Positions 34,601 through 45,369 are shown, counted from the stretch's first letter. The stretch is DNA of 64,000 nt from Macrotis lagotis (GCF_037893015.1 NC_133666.1:622275156-622339155); one strand, 5' to 3'. Numbers and translations: made by a program. Notes: generated by a model not told the origin, from the letters alone.

Positions 34601-37600
34601 CAAAACCCAACCAAACCTCCCCAATCTTTAAAAAACTCTCCTTCTCCCTACTACCATCCCTGATTATCATCATCCTATAGCTTTCTTCCATCTCTCAACT
34701 GACTTTCACATCTATATACAATATTTATGAACTTCATGTACACTCAAATCAAGGACATCCTTGATGAGGGAGTTAGTAGGGAGCAGGAAGATTTGGACCA
34801 ATGATGGATCATATCTTTATGACTTTTCAAATTACCAAAATATGTAGAAAATATGGAATGCTACTGGACTTACTGATAGTTGATTATGATTATGAAAAAG
34901 CACTTAATCTGGTAGAATACAACATGGTTTTAAGTTTCTTTTTTAACAAAATGTCTCACCCCCATCAGAGACCAAAATCACACAAGATTCCTTGGAAGGC
35001 ACAAAAATAGACATAATCTTATTTAATGATGCAAGGTATAAAACAGAGAAATTTATTTTGGTTGAAAGTATCAGGATTTTGATACAATACAGAGTATTAT
35101 ACTGGGTTGCAATTTTCATCATGGAGGGGATTACAGAGAGATGAGTATTTAAGTAATAAAAAGATTTTTCCAGAATGAAGGATAATCTCACTATCCTCTA
35201 TTCTGGTTGTACCATATTTGGATGTGGTGCTTGATTTTAGAAATGACATTAATAATAATAAAATGCATCTTAATTGCATTTTATAATTTACAAAACACTT
35301 TTTTCACAACAACCCTTTGAGATCAGTAGGACATGAATTATTACCAAGGTTCAGAGAAATGTTTTGTTTATGGTCACACAAGATTGCTAATGAGATACAT
35401 AGGTCTTTTAATTTATTTCCAATTTTCCTCCCTCTTTGTCACAAAGATAAACATTGAAAAGATAAACTGGCACCAAGGGTTTGGAGGGTTGGGAACCAAA
35501 CTGGGAACTATATAATCAGAGGATCAATGAAAATATCCTCTACTTTTCTCCTAAGGCGGATTTTAAATAGAGATTATTTGACCACTTGTCAGTGATTCTG
35601 TGGAATGGATCCTTATTCAAAGTATTAGATGACCTCTGAGGTTTTTTTTAGCTCTGAGTTTCCATGATGCCAAAATGCAACTTGTGTCATATTTGCCCTC
35701 TATCCCAAGATGATCTGACCCAAATTATCAGCCCTAGTATAGACCCAGACTAAATGACTTTTAGGACATTTAATTGAAACTAAGGGCATCTGGATAAACC
35801 GTATCAGATAAGTGAAAATAAAAAAGAGGAAAATCTTATGAAAGGCAGTTGGAATATAAAAAATACCATAGAAAAGGAAAGAAAGAGGTTATTAAGCATT
35901 CAAATCTAGGATAATGGCTATGAAATTCTTGCTATGCCTCACAGATGATATTCTGGGGTTTTGACCAGAATGTAGAGCAAAGAACCAAAAGATGAAGATA
36001 GGAGAAAGGAGAAAGAATGAGGTGAGAAGTGACCATTAGTTGGATTTCTGCTTAAGATTTTCTCAGAGATAAAAGCTGAGGGCAGCTTCTGTTTGCATTA
36101 GGGTTTTGGCAGCAATATACTAATTAAAGATCGAACTCATTTTGATTGCCTATAATTGGAGGAAAGAAATAAATCTGCTTAGCAACCCTGGGTATAGTGA
36201 ATATTTGAGAAAACTTAGGAGAGATAGTAATAAGAGTAATAAAGAACTGAGGATTTTAGTTTTAGCATCTGTTGAGGAAAATTGCTGTAATTTGTAGGGA
36301 AAAGACTGCATTTTCTCAAAAAGTCAACTAATACTAACTGCATGAATAGAAGCAAGAGTTATTGAAAGTAACCTCTTTACTCTTCTAGTTTTTCAGGCAG
36401 CATGAAAAATCTCTTGAAAGAGTGGAAATGTTTTAATGGGAGAAAAAAATTGGAAACAAAATTCCAAAGAGATAGAAGGGTATCAATAGCCTATGAAAGG
36501 CAGTTGGAATATAAAGAACACCATAGTAAAGGAAAGAGTTTATCAAGCATTCAAATCTAGATAATGGATATGAAATTCTTGCCATGAAATGTGGAGCAAC
36601 TTTTCATGATCCAGGGAATGTTGATGAGGATCCACAGATTCTCCTAGATGAGAGTCTTCTAGTCCATAGCAGAGAAAGTGGAAATAAATAGTAGTGGTTG
36701 GACAGTCTTTGCTGAGGAGTATCAATCTAAAATGACTAATAGAGAGGTTCATTTTCTTCTTGAAGTGTTCGTCCATGATATGATGAAGGAACAATAGGTG
36801 AAGTTTGTCCTTTGTTTTCAAAGAAGATCACGCCATCATGATGTCATGACAAGCAAGTAAATTGGATTTGAGTGAGGGGCTACTGTGCTAAGTCACTAGC
36901 CTCACTTTTTCCTCCAGAATCACCTGGAGCCAGTGGGTAGATTTGAATCAGGATGATTGAAGATGACCCTGGATGCAAGGCAGTCAGGGATAAATGACAT
37001 GCTTAAGGTCACACAACTAGCCAGTGACAAGTGTCTAAGGCCAAATTTGAACTCCGATCCTTCTGACTCCAGGGCTAGTGCTCTATCCACTGTGCCACCT
37101 AGATGCCCTGAGACAAAGTCAAATTCATAACTACTGTTCATCATCGATAATGATGTAATTTATATGGGCACACATTATACCACTAGAAGTCACTTATATT
37201 TCTAAGAATGATAGAGTTCTAGACATTTGTGATGTTTTCATTCATCATTAAATTAAAATGGGGAGGGACAGTTAGGAAGTGCTATGGATAGAGCATGGGC
37301 CCTGGGGTCAGGAGGACCTGAGTTCAAATCCAACCTCAGACACTTAATAATTACCTAGCTATGTGACTTTGGGCAATTCACTTAACTCCACTGCCTTGCA
37401 AAAACCAAAAAAAAAAAAAAAAAGAATGAAATAAATTAAAATGGGGAGATTCAGAAGAGAAAATCAATTCTGAATGTCTCAAGTCTGCCTGAGAAAACTG
37501 TGAATGGGGGGGGGGTCTGGATTTCTAAATAACAAGAAAATATATAAGAATAATAGACCTGTGGTCAGGAATGGAATATAGCAAGAACTAGGAAGATAGG

Positions 37601-40354
37601 AAGATTTTATAGCTGCCCCTAAGATTATATTTCTTTCTGAAAATATGTTTCTATTAAGAGGGTATTAAACTGAAAATGGAGAGAGAGAGAGTAAACTGTC
37701 TCCACCAAACTGCCACAGTGAACACCAGAGGGATGAACAAGTACTATACAAGTCGGAAAAATAATAGTGAAGAGCATAGAAGAGCAGCAGTAAAGTTCAT
37801 AAGTTCATAAAGTTCATAAGTTCAGATATCTTGATACTCCTAGTATAGTATAGTAACTCGAACATTTAATCCAAGGAGATAAACATACCTGCCTAGTAGG
37901 TATTATTGAAATCCAACAGGATATAACCCATGATGGGAATACAGTGAATTAAAAAGTACAGGTTCAAAAAGAATAGATTAGGTAAAAGGGAGGATACAGT
38001 ACTGCATCATAGTATGAAGAGAGACTCCTATGAAAATAAGCAGTATCCCTTATTGGATAGAATACTAGACTTGAGGCCAGAAAGAGAGGACTCAAATCTC
38101 GTCTCTGATTTTAAACCTGATCATGGAAAAGTTTACTTAACTACTCTGAATCTCAGGAGATTCTTTAAAACATATTTACTAAGTTTTTGATAGGTTTTTA
38201 TTATTTACATGGGTATCCAGGATACATCTGACTTGGAGTCAGGAGAATCTGAGTTCAAATCTAACCTTAGACTCTTATTAGTCAGGTGACCATGGGCTAA
38301 TCACTCAACCCTGTTTGCCTTAGTTCCCTCAACTATAAAATGAGCTGGAGAAAGAAATGACAAAGCACTCCAGTATCTTTGCCAAGAAAACCCTGAATGA
38401 GGTCATGAAGAATTGGACATGAATGAAAATGACTGAGCTTTACAGCTGAGGAACCTTAGCCAAGTAGAGCTTAATGACTTGCTCAGGGTAGCATTAGTCA
38501 GTCAGATTTGAATTCAAAATTTTCTGACTCCAAGGTATCAGCAACTTCTATGGTGAGGGGCTTAATGGATATATCATATAAAAATCTGTTGAAGGGGAAA
38601 AAGTGATCTGGAATGGAGGGGAGACTTAATTCCTATCAGGATAATAAGGAATGGGAGGAAATAAAATAGAGGAGAAAGGGAAGGAAGAGAACATTTATAC
38701 AATGACTGCTCAGCTGGAGGTTGAATGGAGGTTCCTGAAAAGAACACATACACACAAACCTCCTCCCATACATCTAAGAGAAATTTTCCCTCATTTTATC
38801 AAAATGTTTGTAAACTGTTCATTTCTTGTGACTTGGAAACCAATAACCCAATCAGAAGGAACCAAAAAGAATGGCCAACGACTGTCTTGGGCAAAAAACT
38901 GAAGGTCAAAGTGTCTAAGGTGATAGTGAGATAGTACCTAATGAATTCAAGTCAATTGACCCAGATGAACCTGAAAGCACTGACCAGTGTAATATCTAAA
39001 TACTAATATTCTGTAATATTTGAAAGATCACAGGAAGGGGAGTGTGTACCATAAGATTGGTGAAGCCTGATTTTCTGAAAGGGAAGTCTAAAATAATAGT
39101 CTAATGAACTTTATCTTGCTGAGAAAATTGAAAAAAAAACTAAAAGAGGTGGTTGGTAAATTTTTAGAAAAGGAGGAAAGGATTATAGAGAGTTCCAGCA
39201 TGGCTTCACTGAGAATAAGTAATGCCAGACTAACTTCATTTCCTTTTATTTTTTTGATAGAATTGCTAAACTATTAGAAGAGGAACTTGCTGTTGATGGA
39301 GTTTACCAGATTTCAGTAAAGATGGAAATCAAGTATCTCATACCAATATTATGATATTTTCCATTTTTCTCTTTTACTACAAATGTCCCCTCTCTTATTC
39401 TCTTTCTTCATTTCCTCTTTCCTTTTTATTTATCTCTGGCAACTAATATTGCAAAGTTGTTTTCAATTTCTTACTGTGTTTCAGACTCCCAAGTAGGGAC
39501 TCCACTGCCTTCTCTGCTCACTAGCCCCAAATTGTCATGATGTAGATAGGGAAAAAACTCTTCATATAGGAGCACCAGATTTCTAGAACTATATTCCAAG
39601 TTCCTCACCTGAGACATATAACTCCACAATAGCTTCTTCTTGATGAGAATCATTGTTAAAATGACATTTGTACCATCCTTGGTCTGAGACTTTAATTTTC
39701 TGAATCCTGAGGGTGACATTTCCCCTAGTGATGGCATCTTTCACCAGATCTGTTCTCCCTTGGTAATTTGGATTTTGGTCTCTAAACTTGTCTTCCCCAT
39801 CTTCATAGTGATGCACGATTTGTTGTGATTGTAACCAAATCACTTTCATGTGCTGTGCATTCTCCTGGGGAGAAAGGTGACATGATAGAGCTGCTTCTCC
39901 ACCTACTTGGGCCTGGATAGGTTTTGTAGGTCCAATCACTGAAAATTGCTCTATTGGAGAAGAAAGAAAGAAAACAGAGGGGCTCAGAGAGGGAAAATGC
40001 AGAAACTGGGAGTGGAGAACCTATCTATAATGGGAGAGAGGAAGGCATTTGGATGGATAAAGGGACAGAGTCCATGAAGGGAATCAAGGAAGAAGGATCA
40101 GAATGATAAGGATTTTTAGAAGGTTTCAGGAAGGAGAGAAGAGAAACTGGGAGGAATCTGGTTACTTGGAAAGTAATGGGGGTAAAAAATGGGAAGGCAA
40201 AAATCTCTCTAGGCTTGTCCTTCAGAGCCTATCTAATAAATTCTGGGAACCAGAAAGAAGTAAATATTCCTACCTGAGGTCAATTCCTCAAAGAACAGGA
40301 AGATGAGAAAGCTGGAGAGAAAGAAGTTTGAAGGATTGACAAACTTCATTAAAC
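31460..40354 (-). CDS. Butyrophilin/SKINT-like Ig-superfamily membrane protein (gene level, 3' end incomplete)
   Basis: Five minus-strand exons can be read: 40354-40274 (signal peptide), 39950-39609 (Ig V), 34386-34273, 31998-31885 and 31611-31460 (one hydrophobic segment each). The first four junctions are phase 1 with GT/AG sites, and the joined frame stays open from the ATG to the last donor, which is phase 0. The Ig V domain has the butyrophilin/MOG/SKINT signature: VIGPTKPI near the start, LSCHLSPQENAQHMKVIW, YQGRTDLVKD and SDQGWYKC. One V domain followed by several 114-bp phase 1-1 membrane exons recalls mouse Skint proteins (V, C, three membrane spans), which select epidermal gamma-delta T cells, and MOG (V plus two hydrophobic exons). 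No Ig C exon was found in the 5.2-kb intron, and no stop or B30.2 exon downstream. Expected location is the plasma membrane. MOG, BTN, BTNL and SKINT cannot be separated by eye. Expression is not shown. Confidence 0.75.
31885..31998 (-). CDS. Ig gene exon: second hydrophobic segment
   Basis: 114 bp, phase 1 to 1. The acceptor is excellent (TGGTTTCTTTCAG|AA) and the donor is GTGAAG|GTAAAG. It encodes EHVLQLFWPWELNGILAVTS followed by AFEIGLAICYLWVLHRCE. The exact length and phase match with the previous membrane exon suggests the two arose by exon duplication. Joined to the previous exon the split codon is G|AA, Glu. Confidence 0.8.
32215..32465 (+). mobile_element. L2-like LINE fragment
   Basis: TCTAATCTATCCTCTATAGAATTGTCAAGGTG and CATGTCTGTAAAGCCCTCTC resemble the sense L2-like 3' half. 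Intron of the Ig gene. Confidence 0.4.
32718..33249 (+). mobile_element. Solo LTR of an endogenous retrovirus, with 5-bp target-site duplication
   Basis: Starts TGTGAGG and ends TAACA (TG...CA). It is flanked by TGCAT at 32713-32717 and 33250-33254, a perfect 5-bp duplication. Inside are a TATAAA-like box near 33117, then AATAAA near 33192, then a pyrimidine-rich U5, so the orientation is plus. About 532 bp. No internal retroviral sequence adjoins it. It is a fossil solo LTR, antisense inside an intron of the Ig gene. A 5-bp duplication fits ERVL-type or some class I elements, and the family is unassigned. Confidence 0.8.
33290..33935 (+). mobile_element. CR1/L3-like LINE 3' end
   Basis: Sense: GTCTTCAAGTTTTTGAAGGG, GAAGAGAGATTAGACTTATTC and GGAATGGGTCACCTTGAGAAG, closing with CTGAAATTCTGTGATTCTGTG. 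It lies just right of the solo LTR, in the Ig-gene intron. Confidence 0.55.
34273..34386 (-). CDS. Ig gene exon: first hydrophobic/transmembrane segment
   Basis: 114 bp, phase 1 to 1, acceptor CCTCTTAG|GT and donor ACAGAG|GTAACT. After GEEAKQTM the peptide reads LPWLTIFTGIIIADWVLSFI then LSVVFILQNR, a membrane span ending in a basic residue. No Ig C exon is visible between it and the V exon, so direct splicing V to membrane is possible and stays in frame (GGT, Gly). The length equals the MOG transmembrane exon as I recall it. Confidence 0.8.
35275..35400 (-). mobile_element. MIR relic
   Basis: TTTATAATTTACAAAACACTTT, CAACCCTTTGAGATCAGTAGG, GGTCACACAAGATTGC. Confidence 0.5.
35560..35665 (+). 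mobile_element. CR1/L3-like tail fragment
   Basis: TTTGACCACTTGTCAGTGATTCTG and TTAGATGACCTCTGAGG, the short 3' tail. Confidence 0.45.
35837..35936. repeat. About 100-bp direct repeat, copy 1 (Ig-gene intron)
   Basis: TATGAAAGGCAGTTGGAATA through AAATTCTTGCTATG. The second copy is at 36492-36586, about 90 percent alike by eye. Confidence 0.8.
36492..36586. repeat. About 100-bp direct repeat, copy 2 (Ig-gene intron)
   Basis: Same orientation, 655 bp from copy 1. Small indels distinguish them. No known repeat family recognised. Confidence 0.8.
36785..37110 (-). mobile_element. CORE-SINE (MAR1-like), near full length
   Basis: Antisense: CATCATGATGTCATGACAAGC at left, AGTCACTAGCCTCACTTTTTCC, TGAATCAGGATGATTGAAG, TAAGGTCACACAACTAGCC and the head CACTGTGCCACCTAGATGCCC. 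Confidence 0.8.
37262..37425 (+). mobile_element. Marsupial SINE
   Basis: GGACAGTTAGGAAGTGCTATGG to CACTGCCTTGCAAAAACC, then a run of about 20 A. Confidence 0.88.
37790..37825. repeat. Short (AGTTCATA) repeat
   Basis: Four near-copies of AGTTCATA. Confidence 0.85.
38040..38165 (+). mobile_element. MIR-like relic
   Basis: GACTTGAGGCCAGAAAGAGAGG, CTCAAATCTCGTCTCTG, TTTACTTAACTACTCTGAATC. Confidence 0.45.
38205..38450 (+). mobile_element. CORE-SINE, sense
   Basis: CTTGGAGTCAGGAGAATCTG, TTCCCTCAACTATAAAATGAGC, CACTCCAGTATCTTTGCC, GGACATGAATGAAAATG. Confidence 0.75.
38925..39350 (+). mobile_element. CR1/L3-like LINE ORF relic
   Basis: CAGCATGGCTTCACTGAGAATAAG, GCCAGACTAACTTCATTTCC and CAAGTATCTCATACC follow the CR1/L3 ORF2 order around the RT core. 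Degenerate. It lies 3' of the Ig V exon in its intron. Confidence 0.5.
39609..39950 (-). CDS. Ig gene exon: immunoglobulin V domain
   Basis: 342 bp, phase 1 to 1, acceptor CCAATAG|AG and donor CTCAG|GTGAGG. It encodes residues about 26-139. Cys49 (LSCHL) and Cys121 (DQGWYKC) are the expected disulphide pair and Trp64 is the core tryptophan. NVT (103-105) and NDS (125-127) are possible N-glycosylation sites. The length and phase match V exons of butyrophilin, MOG and SKINT genes (about 340-350 bp). QHM before the core tryptophan recalls mouse Skint V domains. No stop or frameshift is present. Confidence 0.92.
40274..40354 (-). CDS. Ig gene exon: signal peptide
   Basis: The ATG lies at 40349-40347. 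It encodes 25 residues, MKFVNPSNFFLSSFLIFLFF plus EELTS, a typical hydrophobic secretion signal, then one base (G) before the donor GTAGGA, so the exit phase is 1. A pyrimidine-rich acceptor (TTTTTCCCCTCAG) sits five bases upstream of the ATG, so a non-coding 5'UTR exon probably lies farther right. The split codon G|AG gives Glu, the first residue of the V exon. Confidence 0.75.
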
Positions 40355-41455
40355 CTGAGGGGAAAAATATGGTATTTATGGCAGGGAAAGAACATGTCAG
40401 TGCATCAGAGTACCATAACACCTTACCAAGGCAGGCTCATAATAATGTGAAGGCTTAGAAAGTGAATCCCTCAATCATCTACCTTCCATTCCACCCAAGT
40501 TAGTCCTCCTCTGCTCTTTTTCCAGGTTCATTTCCATTCACTTCTATACTTTTGCTTATATTCTTTCCTCAGCCTAAAATGCCCTGAATTTACCACTTTC
40601 ATCTTTTGGCTCTTTCCTTTTCTTCAAGCCTTCCCTTTATGAAACCTGTTCTGATTGCCTTAGCCCTTGAGAATCTCTCAACTAAGGATAAATATAGCAT
40701 AGGGATTTCTTGCATGGTGAGGAGGGAGGCTTAGATCTCTGGGACTTAGGGGAGATTGATATCTCCCAAGAGGGAGAACCTGGTTGGACTCAGGCAAAAT
40801 AAGGAGTGGCAGGAGAACTAATAACAGAAGATAGACTTACCTTATAAGCCCCACTGACTTGTGCTGTGTAACTGCTCTATCTTTGTAACTTGTCCTGCAC
40901 AGAGTTATACACTGTCCTCACACTTCAGGAAATCCACTTATGTCCTGGGCCCCTGGGTGACCCTGGAGAAGTTGGTTCTATGGACACAGTTATGTTTTTT
41001 GCTCTCCTTTGGAGCTTGTATCCCCAGCCTTCAAACCCCACCCCTCATCTTGGGACTGTGTTCTTCTGATAACATTAGCCTGATGACATGAGAAGAGTCA
41101 TAATCTGGACACAGTAGCAAGAATTATTTTAATATTAAATTAACCTCTCTTGAGGAAAGCCCCTATCTATGCTGTCAGTTAGACCAAGAATTGGGGTTCA
41201 GGACTGAATCCACTGGAGCAGGATAAAGGAATAGCTTATGGGAGGTATGAAGTAAGGGACTTGGGAACTAGGAGGTGCCAAGAAGACAGTGTTGGGAATG
41301 GACAAAAATAAATGTAAGGCACATGAGAAAGTAGATGGACAAAAGATGGAGTGAGAGCATCAGAGCATTCCCAAGCTGAAAGCCACCCCAGAACTCTTCA
41401 ACCCATCCAGACCCAAAGAGGAATTCTTCAGCCACATTAGTGACAAGTGGTCATA
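40355..41455. other. Upstream region of the Ig gene
   Basis: Should contain a 5'UTR exon and the promoter. An L2-like scrap may lie at 40500-40680. Nothing else identified. Confidence 0.3.
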
Positions 41456-41459
41456 TAGC

Positions 41460-41900
41460 CACTATCTCCAGTAATGGTAAATATTCCATTTTTGAGAAAG
41501 CTCAAATATGAAGAAATTCTTCCTAATATCAAACCAAAATCCATTGTTTCTAGTCCTGCTCTCTGGTTACAAGTAGAAAAAGCTGGATTCCTCTTCCATA
41601 TGACACTCTATCACATATACCCATAAATCTTCTTTCTCTGAGCTAAAGATTTCCTAGTTATTTCAACTAATCTTTGTATAGTTTACTCTTGAGAACCCTC
41701 AATAACCTGATCACTAATTCCTGGTAATTCTTGTCAAGCAAATATTCTTCTTAAAAAGGTCAGCAAATAACCTTATAGTCCAGAAGTGATCAGAGAAAAT
41801 ACAATTTCTCTAGACCCTGGGTTTCTATGTTAGCTGTTTTGGTTGTCTTATCACATTGTTAGTCCCTGATGAGTTTGAGTCTACAGTCACTAGTACCCTC
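41460..41900 (-). mobile_element. CR1/L3-like LINE fragment
   Basis: Antisense CR1/L3-like blocks: GAAGAAATTCTTCCTAATATC, TGTTTCTAGTCCTGCTC, CATATGACACTCTATCAC. Weak. Confidence 0.35.
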
Positions 41901-42109
41901 AGATATTTCCTCTTTTTCTTTTAAAACATTTCATTTTTGTTCTAATCAACTTGCCAAACATCAACAAACATGAACATTTCTTTGTACAAGAACAGAAAAT
42001 GATTACATATGAATCTCTGAATCTTTACTATGTATGATACTTCCTCCTAAGTAGAATCTCTCTCTCTCTCTTTTTTTTAAATCCAAATGGCTGTCTTCTC
42101 ATGTTTCCA

Positions 42110-42310
42110 TCTTTCCGTGTTAGGACAGTTGATCTTTGGAATATTATTGTGCTATAAGAAATGACAAGCAGGCTGGTTTGAGAAAAATACAAAAGAATGG
42201 CATAAAATAATACAGACTGAAATGAGAAGAACCGAGGGAGCATTGTCTATAGTATTGTTTGAAGGATATAAATGACTGATTAATATGATCATTCAAATCA
42301 ACTATGAAGG
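42110..42310 (+). mobile_element. L1 LINE 3'-end fragment
   Basis: TTGTGCTATAAGAAATGACAAGCAGG ... ATGAGAAGAACCGAGGGAGCATTG is the sense ORF2-end/3'UTR segment, also present near 11.2 kb. Confidence 0.65.
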
Positions 42311-42324
42311 GCTTATGACTATAC

Positions 42325-42326
<2 letters not shown>

Positions 42327-42375
<49 letters not shown>
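42327..42375. repeat. (GT)n microsatellite
   Basis: About 24 GT units after an L1 3' fragment. Confidence 0.97.
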
Positions 42376-42378
<3 letters not shown>

Positions 42379-42704
42379 TGTTGGTCTTCCCTAATAGGGA
42401 TTGGGATGAGGAAAGAGACAGCTCAGAACTCAATAACAAAAAAAAATGCAGTTGATCTTTTCAACCCAAATACAGAAATTTACAAACTTCTACATGAAAT
42501 TTTATCTTACTAGATGTGACCCATCATTCCAATCTTTTAGGTGCTTTAGGACTGATTATATCTCATCTATTTTTGTGTCATTAAATTTGAAAAGTATTCT
42601 GATTATCCTTTTGGTCAAATTTCTAATAAAGTTGCCAAACAATTCAGTACTAAAGACAGAGTCCTGAGGTTTTATGGATCTCTGGATCCCCAGGGGTCTG
42701 TTGA

Positions 42705-42850
42705 TAGCCAATAACCATTTATTAAATACCTACTATGTACAACCACTATGTTAAGTGCTGAGGATATAAAGAAAAGGTAAAGACAATCTCTGCTCTTAAG
42801 AAGCTCATAGACTAATGGAAGAGACAATGTGAATAAGCTATGTACAAATA
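42705..42850 (-). mobile_element. L2-like LINE 3'-end fragment
   Basis: CATTTATTAAATACCTACTATG, GTGCTGAGGATATAAAG and TCTTAAGAAGCTCATAGACTAATGG, the antisense tail. Confidence 0.55.
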
Positions 42851-42854
42851 AGCT

Positions 42855-44200
42855 AAATTCGGGATAGAATTTAGGGTATTCATAAATTTGTATGGAAAAA
42901 TGACATCTTTATTTTTACTAACCTTTAAGTGGAATTTTTATCATTTCCTTTAGCTATAAATATTAATATATTACCCATCTAACACAATGATGGATAATCC
43001 CATTGATTGATAGATAACACTCAGGATCTGTCATCCAAATTGGAAGAGATTTATAGTTCAGACGGTACCAATCATTGAAAGTCAAAATTAATCCAATACA
43101 CATAGTAACATTTTTTTTTCTACTAATGAGACCACTGTACTCTGACTTTGTGCTTTCCTTCACCTCTTAGATATGATATCACCAAGTAATAGAGTGTTAA
43201 CTGGAGATGGGGGAACATCAGGAAAAGCTTCCTTAAAGAGGTGGTCAAACCTATGCAAAAATTCAGAGATGGAATATCATATGCAAAGGAATAACTAAGG
43301 ACAACTTTGGTTGGAATGTCAAATGTATGAGAAATAGTAATGGGAAACACCTAGAAAGATGGGCTGTTGACAGAGTCTCAATCATGATAGATTGCTTCAG
43401 TCAAATTCCAGGATTGGATACAAGGAATTTCCCTTGAAAATATTATGAGATGATTCACAAGCATTGGAAAAGGAACAAAAGTTAAAAGTAGCTTTTGTGC
43501 TGTTTATGAGGTTATTAGGGAATAAGAGAGGGGTTTTGAGGAGAGGATTTGGAACCACTGTGGCATGTGGTAAAGATAAAGAGATTACAAATTATCTTGC
43601 CAGATTTCTTTTCTAGGAAGTAGACTGCTTGGTGTTTTCTTCCCCTTCCTTCAGCTGATGTAGGTCCATAAAGCTTCATGAGAAGCACAACTTGAGATCC
43701 TTGTCTTTGTTTTATACTGTGATCCCAATCCTGTTCAGGAGGTAATAGAGGGAGGCTTTGATAAAAGGAACCTGAGTTTTGGGATTAATATCTTAGTATA
43801 ACCAGTATTAGACCAGGCCAGACCAGAGTAGGTGTACAGGTCCTAGGTTTTCCAGGAACAGATCCTGTTTATGGCTTTTAGTTCAGACCATTAGGGTAGT
43901 AATTTTATTAAAAATTGGGCACAGATGGGGGGATGGAAACTTGGAACTGAAATACTTTTGGGATGGTTTAATGGGTCAAATAGGCAACAATTGTAATATT
44001 AAGTCCAAATACTCAGATTCTAAAGGAAAAACAATTGTTCTCCAGTCCGTAGCTGTATGGTACATTTTTACTTTCTGGAGCAAGAAAAGTGTCCTACAGG
44101 ATATAGAAGCTCAATACAAATTTTTGTTTCGGTACTTTCAGGGGGCAATTAAAGGAAAGGAAATTATCTGTTTCCAAACTGAGGTTATTCAACCAGGGAA
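42855..44200. other. Unassigned, no gene seen
   Basis: AT-rich, no repeat family recognised. The open frame at 43941-44222 has no domain. Confidence 0.3.
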
Positions 44201-44209
44201 GCTCATAGT

Positions 44210-44335
44210 CTCATTGGTTTAAAGCTCGAAGGGATCTTAAAAGTCATCTAATCTAATCCTTTCAGATGAGGAAGCTGAGACTCAGAAAGATTAAGTGATT
44301 TTTAGGTCTTCTGACTCTAAAGACAGCTCTCCTGA
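44210..44335 (-). mobile_element. MIR-like relic
   Basis: AAGCTCGAAGGGATCTTAAAAG, CAGATGAGGAAGCTGAGAC, TCTTCTGACTCTAAAG. Confidence 0.5.
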
Positions 44336-44339
44336 CAAT

Positions 44340-44935
44340 AAAGAATTGGCTCATGCAAAATTATAACTAAAGAGCCTAGAAGTGGGGTGGGGTGGGAGGT
44401 AGTCAGGAAGCTGCCTCAAATCATGAGAGGTATAACTTGATTGATTAGAGATATGGAAAACTGACTAGATTTAAGTGGGGAAAAAATGGTTAACTGGAGA
44501 CCAAAATGCTGTTGGAACAGCAATATGTTGGGTTAACTTCTGAGATCTTACCTCATGCATGTTAGGCTAGTTTTTATTAAAAAATTAATTGGCAAAATGA
44601 GCTATGGATCGAACCATTGATGTAGTTTCAGGGTGGCCCAAATATAAAAGTCAGGTCATGAGAAGGCAACAGTTCCTCCCAAGACTTAACTGGCATGGCC
44701 AATACAGAGATAGGGATGCTATACTCAACTGAATTAAAACTGTATCCTTGTTAAATATCTGTTCCACACTATGGCTGAATAAATTTCCTTTTGATTAGGT
44801 CTATAAATATCTCATTTTGTCCCAACCTGAATTATATAATTTAATACCGCACTTCTACCCTACATGATCTAATATAAGAAGAATCACTATGAGTTTGATC
44901 TTTTGGTTAAAACATGCCATATGATTTTCTTTCTC
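44340..44935. other. Unassigned, no gene seen
   Basis: AT-rich, ends at the CT-rich tract. Nothing recognised. Confidence 0.3.
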
Positions 44936-44939
44936 CTCT

Positions 44940-44960
44940 CTTCCCTCCCTCCTTCCTTCC

Positions 44961-45038
<78 letters not shown>

Positions 45039-45045
45039 TCCCATA
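44940..45045. repeat. (CT)n and (CTTT)n tract
   Basis: CCTT units, about 25 CT units, then CTTT units. Confidence 0.97.
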
Positions 45046-45048
45046 TTC

Positions 45049-45165
45049 TCCTCTCTCCTCTCCTCTCCTCTCCTCTCCTCTCATCTCCTCTCCTCTCCTC
45101 TCCTCTCCTCTCCTCTCCTCTCCTCTCCTCTCATCTCCTCTCCTCTCCTCTCCTCTCCTCTCCTT
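45049..45165. repeat. (CTCTC)n pentanucleotide array
   Basis: About 23 pentamers. The only variant (TCATC) recurs 50 bp apart at 45083 and 45133, showing duplication of a ten-unit block. Confidence 0.95.
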
Positions 45166-45369
45166 TTTTCTTTTTCTTTCCTTCCTTTATTAAGTACCTA
45201 CAATGTACCTGGCAGTTTATGGTGGTGATCCTAGTGAGGGACACCAGACACCAGAGCCTTCTAAACCTCTATCTCCTTGCCTGAAACACACAGCTATAGC
45301 ATCTTCTAGTATCCTCCGAAGCAAACAAGCCACCCTGACCCAGATCTAGGGGTTGGTGCAAATTACTGG

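Larger units (their letters stand above)
34390..39600. other. Long intron of the Ig gene
   Basis: 5.2 kb between V and first membrane exon, holding MIR, CORE-SINE, SINE and CR1/L3-like pieces and the 100-bp direct repeat. Searched on the minus strand for an Ig C exon (GWYP or GWFP motif) without success. Confidence 0.5.

Noticed and set aside
44903-45228. Long open frames rich in Ser, Leu and Pro
   Set aside because: Simple CT and pentamer repeats lack stops in any frame; not genes.
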